Shown here piece after piece: positions 36,660 to 45,751 of a stretch of 64,000 bases of DNA. The notes under the pieces were generated by a model, which ran no database searches, was not told the DNA's origin, and worked only from the letters and a program-made list of their open reading frames with translations. The translations under genes were made by a program, and so were the position numbers. The stretch comes from Nitrospirota bacterium. GTDB lineage: Bacteria; Nitrospirota; Thermodesulfovibrionia; Thermodesulfovibrionales; UBA6898. Every line of letters starts with the position of its first letter. Position 1 is the first letter of the stretch. The DNA lies in the NCBI GenBank assembly GCA_016214855.1, contig JACRMT010000016.1:118033-182032 (forward strand), read 5' to 3'.

Positions 36660-38963
36660 ATGGCAGACGACAGAATAAATTCATCTCAGGAAGATAACAA
36701 AAGCAGGGCGCTTGAAAAAATAGGCGAGCACCCTCTTGTTCCCAGCTCCTATTATCCGTATGGTGAAGACGAGGTCCATCTCCGGGACTATCTGCAGATC
36801 ATCCTCAGAAGAAAATGGATTGTCATCACCTTCCTGCTGACCGTCTTTACGACGGTAACGATCGGCACCTTCATGATGAAGCCCCAATATAAATCTACCG
36901 TAACCATGAAGATCGACAAGGAAAACCCCAATATCCTCACGTTTAAGGATGTCTATGCCGTAGAAAGGCCGGAAGAGGACTACTACCAGACCCAGTTCAA
37001 GATCCTCAAGTCAAGAAATCTTGCAAAGCGCGTGATCAGGCAGATGAAGCTGGATGTAAATCCTGAGTTTTCGGGGCAGAAGGCCGAGATCAAGGTTGCC
37101 TCATTTCTGAAAAAGTCTGACAGTCCGCTTCTTAAGGAAGAGGGCATAGACTCATCCCTTGTGGACGGCTTTCTCAAAAGAGTAGAGGTCATTCCCCAGC
37201 AGAAGTCGCGGCTCGTCAATGTAAGTTTCACCTCTTATAACCCGGAGCTCGCAGCAAAGGTGACTGATTCCCTTGCAAAGTCATTCATTGACCTGAACAT
37301 CGAATCAAAATTCGAGGCAACGCAGCAGGCACGCGAATGGCTCGAAAAACAGCTCGAAGCGATGAAGGCCAAGGTAGAGCAGGCAGAAGAAAAACTGAAC
37401 GAGTATGCCGGAAAAAACGGGATCATCTTTCTTGAGACAAAGTTCGATGACAAAGACGGCAAGAGCGGCGGAAGTGAAAACCTTGTCTCAAAAAAACTTG
37501 GTGCGCTCTCGACCGAGATGATCACGGCGACCTCCGAGCGGATACAGAAAGAAGCAATCTATAACGAAGTAAAGTCCGGCGAGGCTGAGGCCAGCCCTAT
37601 TGTGCTGAACAATGCCCTGGTCATGTCAATGCGCAAGGACTATGCTGCCCTTGAGTCAGACTACAATCAGAACCTCAAGACCTACAAGGCCGACTATCCC
37701 AAGATGGTGAAGCTCAAGGAACTGATGGACCAGGTGAAGAAGCGGCTGGATACGGAGACCAGGAGGGTCGTATCGAGCATCAAAAAGGACTATGAGGCAG
37801 CGGTCAGACGCGAAACGTACCTGAAGTCTGCCTTTGAAAAGCAGAAACAGGAGGCCCTTGACCTTAATAACCGCTCTGTCCAGTATCAGATCCTGAAGCG
37901 TGAGGCTGATACGAACAAGGAACTCTATAACGGCCTGCTCCAGAGGCTGAAAGAGACCGGCATATCAGCAAGCCTCGCCTCAAGCAACATCCAGGTCCTT
38001 GACCGTGCGGAAGTCCCGAAAGGGCCTTTCACTCCCAAGAAGGGCAGGAATATTCTGCTTGCCCTGATCATCGGCCTCTTTGGAGGCATCGGCCTTGCCT
38101 TTTTTGCCGAGTATCTGGACAACACGATCAAGACGCCTGAAGATATTGAAAAGAAAATGTACATGCCGTCCCTCGGCCTTGTCCCCCTCTACGCCCCTGA
38201 GAAAATAGCGTTAAAATCCCGCAGCGGAAAAAACAGGGTCCCTGCAAAGCAGACCAAGACTTCGCCCGTTGAATACATAAGTCATTCTGACAGCAAGAGC
38301 CAATTGAGCGAGGCGTACTCGTCCATCAGGACATTTCTCCTTTTCTCTACAGCAGGAAAGCCGCCAAAGGTGATGATGGTCACCAGTGCGCGGAGGGAGG
38401 AAGGCAAGACGACGACGGCGATCAATACGGCCATCAGCCTTACCAAATCAGATGCCAAAGTTGTCATTCTTGACGCTGATATGCGCAGACCGCGACTCCA
38501 CAAGGTCTTCAAGATAAGCAATACTGCAGGGCTGTCGTCCTTCCTCTCGGGCAACGAGGAGTTCGGGGATACCCTGGTGAAGCAGACAGACATCCCGAAC
38601 CTTGATGTCATAACTTCAGGCCCCCTGCCGCCCAATCCTGCAGAACTGTTAGGTTCCTACAGGCTGCGGGAGTTGATAGACGGCCTGTACCCGCTGTACA
38701 ATTACATCATCTTCGATACACCGCCCATCCTCGGCCTTGCTGACGCTGCCATAGCGAGCACACAAACGGACGGGGTCATCATGGTCGTCAGATCAGGACA
38801 GACCCCGAAAGAGGCGGCTGTACAGGCAAAGAAGATCCTCGAGAGTGTCAATGCAAAGGTGTTGGGCGTTGTGCTGAATGCCATCGACGAGCCGAACATG
38901 AAGTACGGCTATTATTCCTACTACCAGTATTACTACCAAAATTATACGAGTGATGAAAAATAG
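36660..38963 (+). CDS. EPS chain-length determinant/tyrosine autokinase (Wzc family)
   Basis: The 767-residue protein has the Wzz membrane segments (VITFLLTVFTTVTIGTFMM and ILLALIIGLFGGIGLAFF), a long coiled coil between, and a C-terminal BY-kinase with ARREEGKTT, VVILDADMRRPRL and IIFDTPPIL. The tail is a Tyr cluster (YGYYSYYQYYYQNY). It is about as similar to the first Wzc as two families in different EPS systems usually are. It controls chain length and export through autophosphorylation, probably reversed by the CpsB-type phosphatase at 44181. Confidence 0.94.
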   Translation: MADDRINSSQEDNKSRALEKIGEHPLVPSSYYPYGEDEVHLRDYLQIILRRKWIVITFLLTVFTTVTIGTFMMKPQYKSTVTMKIDKENPNILTFKDVYAVERPEEDYYQTQFKILKSRNLAKRVIRQMKLDVNPEFSGQKAEIKVASFLKKSDSPLLKEEGIDSSLVDGFLKRVEVIPQQKSRLVNVSFTSYNPELAAKVTDSLAKSFIDLNIESKFEATQQAREWLEKQLEAMKAKVEQAEEKLNEYAGKNGIIFLETKFDDKDGKSGGSENLVSKKLGALSTEMITATSERIQKEAIYNEVKSGEAEASPIVLNNALVMSMRKDYAALESDYNQNLKTYKADYPKMVKLKELMDQVKKRLDTETRRVVSSIKKDYEAAVRRETYLKSAFEKQKQEALDLNNRSVQYQILKREADTNKELYNGLLQRLKETGISASLASSNIQVLDRAEVPKGPFTPKKGRNILLALIIGLFGGIGLAFFAEYLDNTIKTPEDIEKKMYMPSLGLVPLYAPEKIALKSRSGKNRVPAKQTKTSPVEYISHSDSKSQLSEAYSSIRTFLLFSTAGKPPKVMMVTSARREEGKTTTAINTAISLTKSDAKVVILDADMRRPRLHKVFKISNTAGLSSFLSGNEEFGDTLVKQTDIPNLDVITSGPLPPNPAELLGSYRLRELIDGLYPLYNYIIFDTPPILGLADAAIASTQTDGVIMVVRSGQTPKEAAVQAKKILESVNAKVLGVVLNAIDEPNMKYGYYSYYQYYYQNYTSDEK

Positions 38964-40260
38964 CCGATCGGGCAGGAGAGGAGCCGCCCTGGCAGCTCTT
39001 ATCCCTGTTTTGGCGCTTATCCTTTTCATCGCCTCTCTCATCCCCCTTGGCGCCAGGGTCCTTGGCTGGTATTCCTTCAGAGAACAGAACGAGAAGGCAC
39101 TGACAGCAGCGGTCCGCTGGGATAGCGGGAACGCATCGTATCACTACCTCCTCGGGAAATACTACCACATAAACCTGGACAGCCCTGACATGCAGAAAGC
39201 GATCGAAGCATACCAGGAGTCACTCAGACGAACTCCCCTGCAGCCCGGCGCATGGATCGACCTTTCAAAGGCGTACCAGCTGAACGGTCAGATGCCAGAG
39301 GCTGAGCATGCCCTCGAGAGGGCGGTAAAGCTGAATCCCAACAACCCCTCGCTCCTCTGGGAAGCAGGGACATTCTGGCTCATGAACAACATGACAGAAA
39401 AGGCAGTTGCCGTGCTGAAGCAGTATCTCCTCCTTGAGCCTGCGATGCAGACAATGGTCTATGATCTTTGCTGGAAGCTCAAACTCGAAAACAGTTTTAT
39501 TATCGGCAATATTGTTCCGCAGTCCTACCCGTATCAATCGGGGTATCTGTCATATCTTATCTCAACAAAGAAGGCCGCAGAATCAGCAGAGGCATGGAAG
39601 ACGCTCGATCCAAACAGCATCGAGAAGAAGGACTTCATAGCATATACCAACTTCCTGATCGAACAGGGCCTTTACGCAGAGGCAGAAACGATCTGGAATG
39701 AGGTCACGGCAAAGATCGAGGGCATGCATGGACGCGAAGTGAACTCAATCCTCTGGAATCACGGCTTTGAAAGCGAGCCCCTCAACGGAGGGTTTGACTG
39801 GAAGATAACCGAAGGCCAGGGCGCCAATGTCTTTATCGACGATTCGATCAAGATGACGGGCACCCGTTCCCTCGGCATTGTTTTCGACGGTCAGCATAAT
39901 CCTGATATAACCATTGCCCGGCAGGTCGTGCCAATCACTCCTGGAATACATTACGTGCTCAGGACCTATATCAAGACCGATGGCATCACCACAAAAAACG
40001 GCATTTTTATACAGATACAGGGGCATAACTGCACCGGTCTTGAGGCCCGGACAGACAGTGTCGTTGGCAGCGGATACTGGAAAGAAGTGACCGTGAATTT
40101 CGAAATGCCTGCTTCATGCAGTGCAGCGATCGTAAAAATACGGAGAGAGAGGTCTCAAAAGCTTGACAATAAGATCGAGGGAACGGCATGGATAGACGGG
40201 ATAATCCTGAAACCCCAAACAGCCATTCAGACGAGCAGCTCCAAAAAGCATACGAAGTAA
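38953..40260 (+). CDS. TPR protein with C-terminal carbohydrate-binding-like domain
   Basis: The ATG at 38953 overlaps the wzc stop. One N-terminal membrane segment (LAALIPVLALILFIASLIPL) is followed by TPR helices (about 50-150, including AIEAYQESLRRTPLQPGAW) and, from about 255, a beta-sandwich with NHGFESEPLNGGFDWKI and a final WIDGIILK that looks like a carbohydrate-binding or galactose-binding fold. It probably binds nascent polysaccharide or scaffolds the export machinery. It overlaps the next gene by 73 bases. Confidence 0.72.
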   Translation: MKNSRSGRRGAALAALIPVLALILFIASLIPLGARVLGWYSFREQNEKALTAAVRWDSGNASYHYLLGKYYHINLDSPDMQKAIEAYQESLRRTPLQPGAWIDLSKAYQLNGQMPEAEHALERAVKLNPNNPSLLWEAGTFWLMNNMTEKAVAVLKQYLLLEPAMQTMVYDLCWKLKLENSFIIGNIVPQSYPYQSGYLSYLISTKKAAESAEAWKTLDPNSIEKKDFIAYTNFLIEQGLYAEAETIWNEVTAKIEGMHGREVNSILWNHGFESEPLNGGFDWKITEGQGANVFIDDSIKMTGTRSLGIVFDGQHNPDITIARQVVPITPGIHYVLRTYIKTDGITTKNGIFIQIQGHNCTGLEARTDSVVGSGYWKEVTVNFEMPASCSAAIVKIRRERSQKLDNKIEGTAWIDGIILKPQTAIQTSSSKKHTK

Positions 40261-41735
40261 TCTCCCTGTCGTATAAGGGTGATGAACCTGAACGCCTGTA
40301 CCGCGAGGCGATCACGTGCTTTGACAGCCTTATTGAGATCTCCCATGGCAATGAGACGATCAGGGAATTTGCCCAGCGCCGCAGCATTGACATGAAGTAC
40401 CTCGTTGACGGCGCAAGCTTTGTCATTTCGAAGATGCACTTCAACCCTGAGAACAACTACTATATAACCCTCGGCCTGCCGCAGCATGCAACGCCGGAAG
40501 AATTAAGCAAAAGATGGAAGAAGTTCATGCTGCTCTATCATCCGGATAAGCAGCCGGGCAATGAAGAATGGGTTTCGGAGCGGGCAAAAAAAGTCAATGA
40601 GGCATATACAGCGCTCAAGGACGAGACAAAGCGGGCAGAATATGACCGCAGGCTGACAGAGCAGATGCTGAACCAGAAATTCCCCTCCGGTCCTTCTCAT
40701 GGCACTGCGCATCACCGCCGGCCGCGTGAAACGTTCAGCAGACGCAGAAGCAGTGAATCGTCCTCAGGATGGAGCAGCATCCGTCCTTACATGACGAAGA
40801 TCCTGCTTGCCCTCTATATCCTCATTGCGCTGGCCGTCTTCGGATTTATATACATCCAGAACAGATCAGCACATCTTGAAGCAGAGCTTGCGCCGGAACC
40901 GCCGAAGGCCGGCAGCAGCGAAAAGACGCAGACCCTCGCAGCTGTTGCGCCAAACACGGCTGCAGTCGAACAGAATACGCCGAAGATCATGCAGGCCGGT
41001 CCCGCTGAGCATAGGAAAGACCCTGTTCAGATACCTCAGGGATCAGGATCTGCCTCTGCATCAGACTCCCCTCTGCAGACGATAAAGAGCTGGTTCCAGC
41101 CGAACGAAAAGAAGCAGGCGAGGGAAAAGGCTCAGCCTCAGGCCAAAGATACAGTCAGGGAAGCCAACGCAGCGCTGCCCGGGAAAAATGCAAACAGGGC
41201 TCAGAACCATGAGGGCCTGCCGATAATAGCCCCTCTCAAGCCTTCAAACGGAGAACAGATGCGCAGAGAAGACACGCTCCCTCAGCAGCATTCCGAGGCT
41301 CCGAGAGTTTCGGCTGAACCGGCAAAACCGGCGCCGGAGCCAAAGCAGCCTGCAGTCACTCCACCCATTGCAGAGCAGATCACCAGGGATGAGGTTGAGG
41401 AGTTCATGCAGAGATATGTCCGTGCGTACACAAAGAGCGATATCAACACCTTTATGGCGCTCTTCTCACGCGCTGCAATGGAGAACAACACCCTGTCCTA
41501 TAACGAAATACGGAACGCCTACAAAGAGACCTTCGGCGAAAAGATCAATCACTACAAGATCATCAATATGGATATCAGGACAGACGGCCAGACAGCAACC
41601 GTGTCCGGCATCTATAATATCAACAGATACCTATCCGCAGAAGACCGGTGGGTCAGATACAGCGGAAAGATCGCATGGAAGCTGATCAGGGAAAACGCTC
41701 AGCTCAGGATCATCAGCACGAACTATGATAAATAA
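40188..41735 (+). CDS. Membrane-bound DnaJ-like protein with NTF2-like C-terminus
   Basis: Residues 90-155 are a J domain with HPD at 118-120, so it can stimulate a DnaK-type Hsp70. A basic linker leads to one membrane segment (residues 204-223), a 170-residue Pro/Ala/Gln-rich spacer and an NTF2/SnoaL-like domain (about 395-515) outside the membrane. Thus the J domain is cytoplasmic. It overlaps the genes on both sides, so it belongs to the EPS operon. Linking Hsp70 recruitment to EPS assembly is inferred; I know no characterised example with this layout. Confidence 0.8.
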   Translation: MDRRDNPETPNSHSDEQLQKAYEVISLSYKGDEPERLYREAITCFDSLIEISHGNETIREFAQRRSIDMKYLVDGASFVISKMHFNPENNYYITLGLPQHATPEELSKRWKKFMLLYHPDKQPGNEEWVSERAKKVNEAYTALKDETKRAEYDRRLTEQMLNQKFPSGPSHGTAHHRRPRETFSRRRSSESSSGWSSIRPYMTKILLALYILIALAVFGFIYIQNRSAHLEAELAPEPPKAGSSEKTQTLAAVAPNTAAVEQNTPKIMQAGPAEHRKDPVQIPQGSGSASASDSPLQTIKSWFQPNEKKQAREKAQPQAKDTVREANAALPGKNANRAQNHEGLPIIAPLKPSNGEQMRREDTLPQQHSEAPRVSAEPAKPAPEPKQPAVTPPIAEQITRDEVEEFMQRYVRAYTKSDINTFMALFSRAAMENNTLSYNEIRNAYKETFGEKINHYKIINMDIRTDGQTATVSGIYNINRYLSAEDRWVRYSGKIAWKLIRENAQLRIISTNYDK

Positions 41736-43155
41736 TATCCTTGCAGCGATAATTGTCCTGGCAGCGCTCCTCTTCGGAGCGGTTGAGGTCTGGTCATCTG
41801 CGGCCGTCATGTTCCTTGTCTTTGCCACAGGCCTTTTCTGGTCGATAAACAGTGCGAACCTGAAAGGCGATCTTCCTGAAAATACCGGGAAACTGTTTCT
41901 CACTGCCCTCATCTTCTGCGGATATATCGGGCTTCAGCTCATTCCTCTTCCCGCAGCTGTCATCAGTTTCATCGCCCCTGCGACAGCACGGACAAGGGAC
42001 TTTTACAGCATCTCCGGCATGCAGTTCATGCCGCTCAGCTTTGACCCTTATCTGACCATGCATGAGCTGCTCAAGGCTGCAGCCTTTTTCATGGTCTTTT
42101 TCATCTCCTCGATCATCTTCAGGAACAGAGAAAGACTGACAAAGATGATCATCATGCTGACCGTCTTCGGCTTCTGCCTCGCGGTCTTTGCGATCGTGCA
42201 GAAAGCGACCTGGAACGATAAGCTCTATTGGTTCAGAGAGCTCACAGCCGGCGGAACACCCTTCGGCCCCTTTGTGAACAGAAACCATTTTGCCGGCTTT
42301 ATCGGCATGCTCGTCCCCCTCGGGCTCGGCTATACCCTGACCCGGGAGTCCAGGGAAAAGTTGGTCTTCTTCGGGTTTCTGACCGTCATCATGAGCTTAT
42401 CGCTCTTCTTCTCCCTCTCACGAGGCGGCATTGTCAGCTTCTTTGCAAGCATGGCGCTCTTCAGCATTCTTATCGTGATCGCCAGGGTCCAGACAAAAAA
42501 AATGTGGGCAGTTGCCGCCTTTCTGATAGTCATTGCGGCGTATCTCGTTTACCTCGGTATTGACCCGGTCATAAATCGTTTCTATGAGACCGACATCACC
42601 AAAGAACAGCGCGTCATTGTCTGGCAGTCAACCCTGTCGGGGTTCAGGGACTTCTGGCTCACCGGAACAGGACTGGGCACCTTTATCGATACATTCCATC
42701 TCTATTCCCCTGCTCCGCTCCAGAGCATCTATGACCATGCGCACAATGACTATCTCGAATATATGCTCGAGACCGGGACGATCGGCATAGCACTGCTTCT
42801 CACCTTTGCCGGCCTTCTCCTCTACCCCTTTGCAAAAGCGGATTTCCGGGGGAAAAGAGGCATGATACGGATCGCCGTCATCTCGTCGGTCTTTTCGATA
42901 ATGATGCACAGCATCTTTGATTTCAACCTCCATATCCTTTCGAACATGCTGCTCTTCGCAGTCGTGCTCGGCATGCTCTCCTCCCTCTCGATAAGCGCGG
43001 AAGAGAAATACCATAGAAAAAAGGCGAAAGGTCAAGGCTTGGGGAAAGATATGCAGGAAAACGGCAGCAAAGAACCGGCAACCGGCAAAAGAGAACAGGA
43101 CACGTTAATCTCTGATGGAATAGAAGATTGGGAAAAGGAGCTGCATAACCAATAA
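41725..43155 (+). CDS. O-antigen ligase/polymerase family membrane protein
   Basis: The 476-residue protein has ten or more membrane segments, the GGTPFGPFVNRNHFAGF periplasmic loop, LTGTGLGTFIDTF and the HAHNDYLEYM loop of O-antigen ligases. It has no TPR tail, unlike the copy at 10248. It overlaps the DnaJ-like gene by 11 bases. It likely polymerises or transfers the product of the second EPS module. The C-terminal tail is polar and low-complexity. Confidence 0.9.
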   Translation: MINNILAAIIVLAALLFGAVEVWSSAAVMFLVFATGLFWSINSANLKGDLPENTGKLFLTALIFCGYIGLQLIPLPAAVISFIAPATARTRDFYSISGMQFMPLSFDPYLTMHELLKAAAFFMVFFISSIIFRNRERLTKMIIMLTVFGFCLAVFAIVQKATWNDKLYWFRELTAGGTPFGPFVNRNHFAGFIGMLVPLGLGYTLTRESREKLVFFGFLTVIMSLSLFFSLSRGGIVSFFASMALFSILIVIARVQTKKMWAVAAFLIVIAAYLVYLGIDPVINRFYETDITKEQRVIVWQSTLSGFRDFWLTGTGLGTFIDTFHLYSPAPLQSIYDHAHNDYLEYMLETGTIGIALLLTFAGLLLYPFAKADFRGKRGMIRIAVISSVFSIMMHSIFDFNLHILSNMLLFAVVLGMLSSLSISAEEKYHRKKAKGQGLGKDMQENGSKEPATGKREQDTLISDGIEDWEKELHNQ

Positions 43156-43178
43156 TGCGTGCATGGTTGAAAAGGCAA

Positions 43179-43322
43179 GTGCGTATAGATAGCGCTTCGC
43201 TTGTGGGGATACAGGTATATGCGTAGATGCGACGCTTCGCTTGTGGGGATACAGGTATATGCGTAGATGCGACGCTTCGCTCATGGGGATACGAGTTTAT
43301 GCGTAGATGCGACGCTTCGCTT
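43179..43322 (+). repeat. 40-bp tandem array A before the DUF192 gene
   Basis: About 3.6 units of 40 bp, beginning ATGCGTAGATGCGACGCTTC (at 43219, 43259 and 43299, with a more degenerate one from 43179), lie directly before an octamer tract. A matching array lies after the gene. Confidence 0.85.
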
Positions 43323-43470
43323 ATGCGTTCACGCTTCCACCCATTCACGCTTCTACGCTTTCACGCCTTCACGCTTTCACGCCTTCACCCATTCACGCTT
43401 CTACGCTTTCACGCTTCTACGCTTTCACGCTTTCACGCTTTCACCCATTCACTCATCACTCATCACTTAT
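43323..43470 (+). repeat. Degenerate octamer tract (TTCACGCY/TTTACGCY)
   Basis: About 18 copies of an octamer such as TTCACGCT, TTCACGCC and CATTCACG follow the 40-bp array and run in frame into the DUF192 gene, where the eight-base unit gives an eight-residue peptide period (for example HAFTLSRL). Confidence 0.8.
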
Positions 43471-43952
43471 TACGCATTACCGTCATTTACGCTCTCTGCT
43501 CTCTAACCGTTCTGACGTTTGGCGCTGATATTTCGGCTGGAGAAAAAACAGCTCTGAAAAAAGTGACCATCCGCGAACAGCCCGGATCAACTCGTGACAT
43601 TGTCAAGGGAAAAGCCGGGAAGTCCTTCCTCGTTGAGGTGATAAAGGATATGCAGGGCCTGAAAAAAGGCCTTTCTCAAAGGAAGAGCATGCCTGAAGAG
43701 AACGGCATGCTCTTTGTGCTTGATATTGCGCAGGAACACGCCTTCTGGATGAAGGGCATGAAATTCCCCCTCGATATCATCTTCATTGGGCCGGATATGC
43801 AGATCACCGAGATCCTCGAAGATCTGCAGCCCTGTGAAAAGTGCCCTGTATATTTCCCGATGAAGCGGCCGGCATATGCCCTTGAGCTCAACGCCGGCCT
43901 TGCCCGCAAGCACCGCCTGTCTGTTGGCGACACTCTGGTAATTGAGAAGTGA
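43323..43952 (+). CDS. DUF192 exported protein with repeat-encoded N-terminus
   Basis: The DUF192 domain is clear: RKSMPEENGMLFVLD, AFWMKGMKFPLDIIFI and YALELNAG. Such small beta proteins are usually exported or lipid-anchored, with unknown function. Before it the frame has a hydrophobic signal-peptide-like segment (VIYALCSLTVLTFG) and, further up, residues encoded by octamer repeats. No ATG with a ribosome binding site is closer; ATGs at 43323, 43299 and 43227 are possible. I show 43323, but the start is uncertain. Identical 40-bp arrays flank the gene. Confidence 0.72.
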   Translation: MRSRFHPFTLLRFHAFTLSRLHPFTLLRFHASTLSRFHAFTHSLITHHLLRITVIYALCSLTVLTFGADISAGEKTALKKVTIREQPGSTRDIVKGKAGKSFLVEVIKDMQGLKKGLSQRKSMPEENGMLFVLDIAQEHAFWMKGMKFPLDIIFIGPDMQITEILEDLQPCEKCPVYFPMKRPAYALELNAGLARKHRLSVGDTLVIEK

Positions 43953-43960
43953 AAGGGTAT

Positions 43961-44106
43961 ATGCGTAGATGCGTCGCTTCGCTCACGGGAGTACGGGTAT
44001 ATGCGTAGATGCGTCGCTTCGCTCATGGGAGTACGGGTATATGCGTAGATGCGACGCTTCGCTTACGGGGGGATACGGGTATATGCGTAGATGCGTCGCT
44101 TCGCTT
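43961..44106 (+). repeat. 40-bp tandem array B after the DUF192 gene
   Basis: Units at 43961, 44001, 44041 (42 bp) and a partial one at 44083 match array A (GATGCG, CGCTTCGCT, GGGAGTACGGGTAT). As in array A the run ends in ATGCGTTCAC and passes into octamers. Confidence 0.85.
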
Positions 44107-44178
44107 ATGCGTTCACCCATTCACGCCTTCACGCTTTTACGCTTTTACGCTTCCACCCATCTACGCATCACGGTCTTT
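44107..44178 (+). repeat. Octamer tract after array B
   Basis: TTCACCCA, TTCACGCC and TTTACGCT-type units fill the space up to the ATG of the phosphatase gene at 44181, without entering it. Confidence 0.75.
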
Positions 44179-44180
44179 AA

Positions 44181-44894
44181 ATGATTGACATTCACTGCCA
44201 TATACTGCCGGCCATTGATGATGGTTCTCCTGACATGGAGACGACCATGAAGATGCTCGACATTGCAGCTCAGGACGGCATAAGCCATATCGTGGCATCT
44301 CCTCACTTCCGGCAGGGTGAGAAGCCTTCCTTTCAGGATATTCTGGAAAATCTCAGAAGTGTCCAGGACGAAGCTGTGAGACGGGGCTGTCCGGTCAGGC
44401 TGTACAGCGGAGCTGATGTCAGGCTCACCTATGAACTGTTCGAGGCCCTCAGCCGGGAAGATATGCCTTCGATCAACAATTCACGGTATTTTCTGCTTGA
44501 ACTGCCTGACCTTATCCCTCCGCATCTTGATGATTTTATCTTTGAAGCGAAGATCAAGGGGTACGTCCCGATCATCACCCATCCTGAGCGCAACTACAGC
44601 CTGCTTTCAGCTTTCGAAAAAGCCGATGCGATCAGGGAATCAGGCGCTCTGTTCCAGCTCACTGCCATGAGCATTACCGGCGATTTCGGCAGGAACATCA
44701 AAAAGTTCTCTCTGCATCTGCTCAAAGAGGGGTATGTTGATTTTGTGGCATCTGACGCGCACAGCACAGACCGGAGAACACCGGTGCTTTCAGGTGCTTA
44801 CAGCGATGTGACCAGCATCCTTGATGCAGACGAGGCAAGAAAGATATTCATTGAAAATCCGGGGACTGTGCTGAAGAATGGGGAACTGCAGTGA
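44181..44894 (+). CDS. CpsB/YwqE-type PHP tyrosine phosphatase
   Basis: The 237-residue protein starts MIDIHCHILPAIDDGSPD and has SPHFRQGE, ITHPERNY and VASDAHSTDRR, the metal ligands of a PHP phosphatase. CpsB enzymes remove phosphate from the Tyr tail of Wzc-type kinases and so set EPS chain length. It lies in the same module as wzc at 36660 and may also act on the one at 7977. A small T/A-rich overlap region with the next coding frame is not used. Confidence 0.93.
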   Translation: MIDIHCHILPAIDDGSPDMETTMKMLDIAAQDGISHIVASPHFRQGEKPSFQDILENLRSVQDEAVRRGCPVRLYSGADVRLTYELFEALSREDMPSINNSRYFLLELPDLIPPHLDDFIFEAKIKGYVPIITHPERNYSLLSAFEKADAIRESGALFQLTAMSITGDFGRNIKKFSLHLLKEGYVDFVASDAHSTDRRTPVLSGAYSDVTSILDADEARKIFIENPGTVLKNGELQ

Positions 44895-44967
44895 ATCTTT
44901 ACCTCAGCCTTTACCTCAGCCTTTACCTGATGTTCTCTCTACCTTTGCCTGCTGTACCTGTTTGCCA
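44895..44967 (+). repeat. CTTTACC-type repeats before the NusG-like gene
   Basis: Three copies of CTTTACCTCAGC-like units lie between the phosphatase and the NusG-like gene. No promoter is clear. Confidence 0.6.
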
Positions 44968-45462
44968 ATGAACTGGTATGCCATATATACAAAGCCCCAG
45001 TGTGAAGAGTCTGTATCCCTGATGCTCAGAAACGCCGGTCTTGAGGTGATCAGCCCAAAGATCCGCATTAAAAAATATATCCGGGGCAGATATGAACAGG
45101 TCATTGAATCACTCTTCAAGAGCTACATCTTCGCCTGTTTTGACAACGATACGCACCACCACATGATCCGCTACACCCGGGGCGTGAAATATATTGTGGG
45201 CAAGGACCATCCTATTATTGTGCCGCAGGAGATCATCGGGATCATGCGGGCAGAGATGGAAGGCGATGTCATAACGCCAAAACCGGAAAATCTTTCGAAG
45301 GGCGACCGGGTGATTGTCCGGGAAGGCCCCTTTGCCAATTTCTACGGTATCTTTCAGCATCCTGTGCCGGGCAGAGACAGGGTTGTCATCCTCCTCGAAG
45401 CCCTGAACTCACGTCTTGAAGTAGAAGACGTTTCAGTCAGGAAGGCAGAGACAGAGAAATAA
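44968..45462 (+). CDS. NusG-like EPS antiterminator (UpxY/RfaH type)
   Basis: From ATG 44968 the product starts MNWYAIYTKPQCEES, the NusG N-terminal (NGN) opening, and ends in a KOW domain (LSKGDRVIVREGPF). Specialised NusG paralogs in EPS operons let RNA polymerase read long polysaccharide operons. An upstream in-frame GTG/ATG would only add repeat-encoded residues, so I chose the internal ATG. It sits before the MarR-like regulator, and both likely control this EPS module. Confidence 0.9.
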   Translation: MNWYAIYTKPQCEESVSLMLRNAGLEVISPKIRIKKYIRGRYEQVIESLFKSYIFACFDNDTHHHMIRYTRGVKYIVGKDHPIIVPQEIIGIMRAEMEGDVITPKPENLSKGDRVIVREGPFANFYGIFQHPVPGRDRVVILLEALNSRLEVEDVSVRKAETEK

Positions 45463-45558
45463 CAGGTAAAGACAAAGCAAAGGCAGGTAAAGCCTATTCC
45501 TTTTTCTCTTCTCTACCTTTCTCTTTACCTTTCCCCTTATTTTGGGGTATTCTTAATT
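45463..45558. repeat. GGTAAAG/CTTTACC-rich spacer
   Basis: GGTAAAG units on the left and CTTTACC units on the right can pair. No coding region is visible. The spacer runs up to the inverted repeat at 45559. Confidence 0.45.
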
Positions 45559-45575
45559 CGTTCAGTGATTGAACG
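45559..45575. promoter_or_regulatory. Inverted repeat CGTTCA-N5-TGAACG
   Basis: A perfect 6-bp inverted repeat with a five-base centre lies 177 bases before the MarR-like gene. The size fits a dimeric regulator, such as the MarR-like protein. A 6-bp GGGCGG/CCGCCC hairpin lies nearby (45623-45638). Confidence 0.4.
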
Positions 45576-45666
45576 CAGCCCTCAAAGAGCAGTTCCCTAT
45601 TGTAGTGGCAATTGTCATGATCGGGCGGTAGCCCGCCCGCAGCAGGCAAATGAAATACTCAGATAG

Positions 45667-45727
45667 AGGTAAAGATAACTTCAGGTAGGCGCTATACCTA
45701 TTCGTTATCTGTCTTATGTCTTTACCT
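45667..45727. promoter_or_regulatory. Three-part inverted repeat upstream of the MarR-like gene
   Basis: Pairs of arms nest in the right order: AGGTAAAG with CTTTACCT, AGATAAC with GTTATCT, and AGGTA with TACCT, around a seven-base loop. The hairpin ends 25 bases before the ATG at 45752, so it would be in the leader RNA. Confidence 0.5.
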
Positions 45728-45751
45728 TAACCTGCTTTATATCTATTTTTT

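Noticed and set aside
43179..44178. 40-bp arrays as a CRISPR locus
   Set aside because: Units are directly adjacent with no unique spacers, and no cas gene is near.
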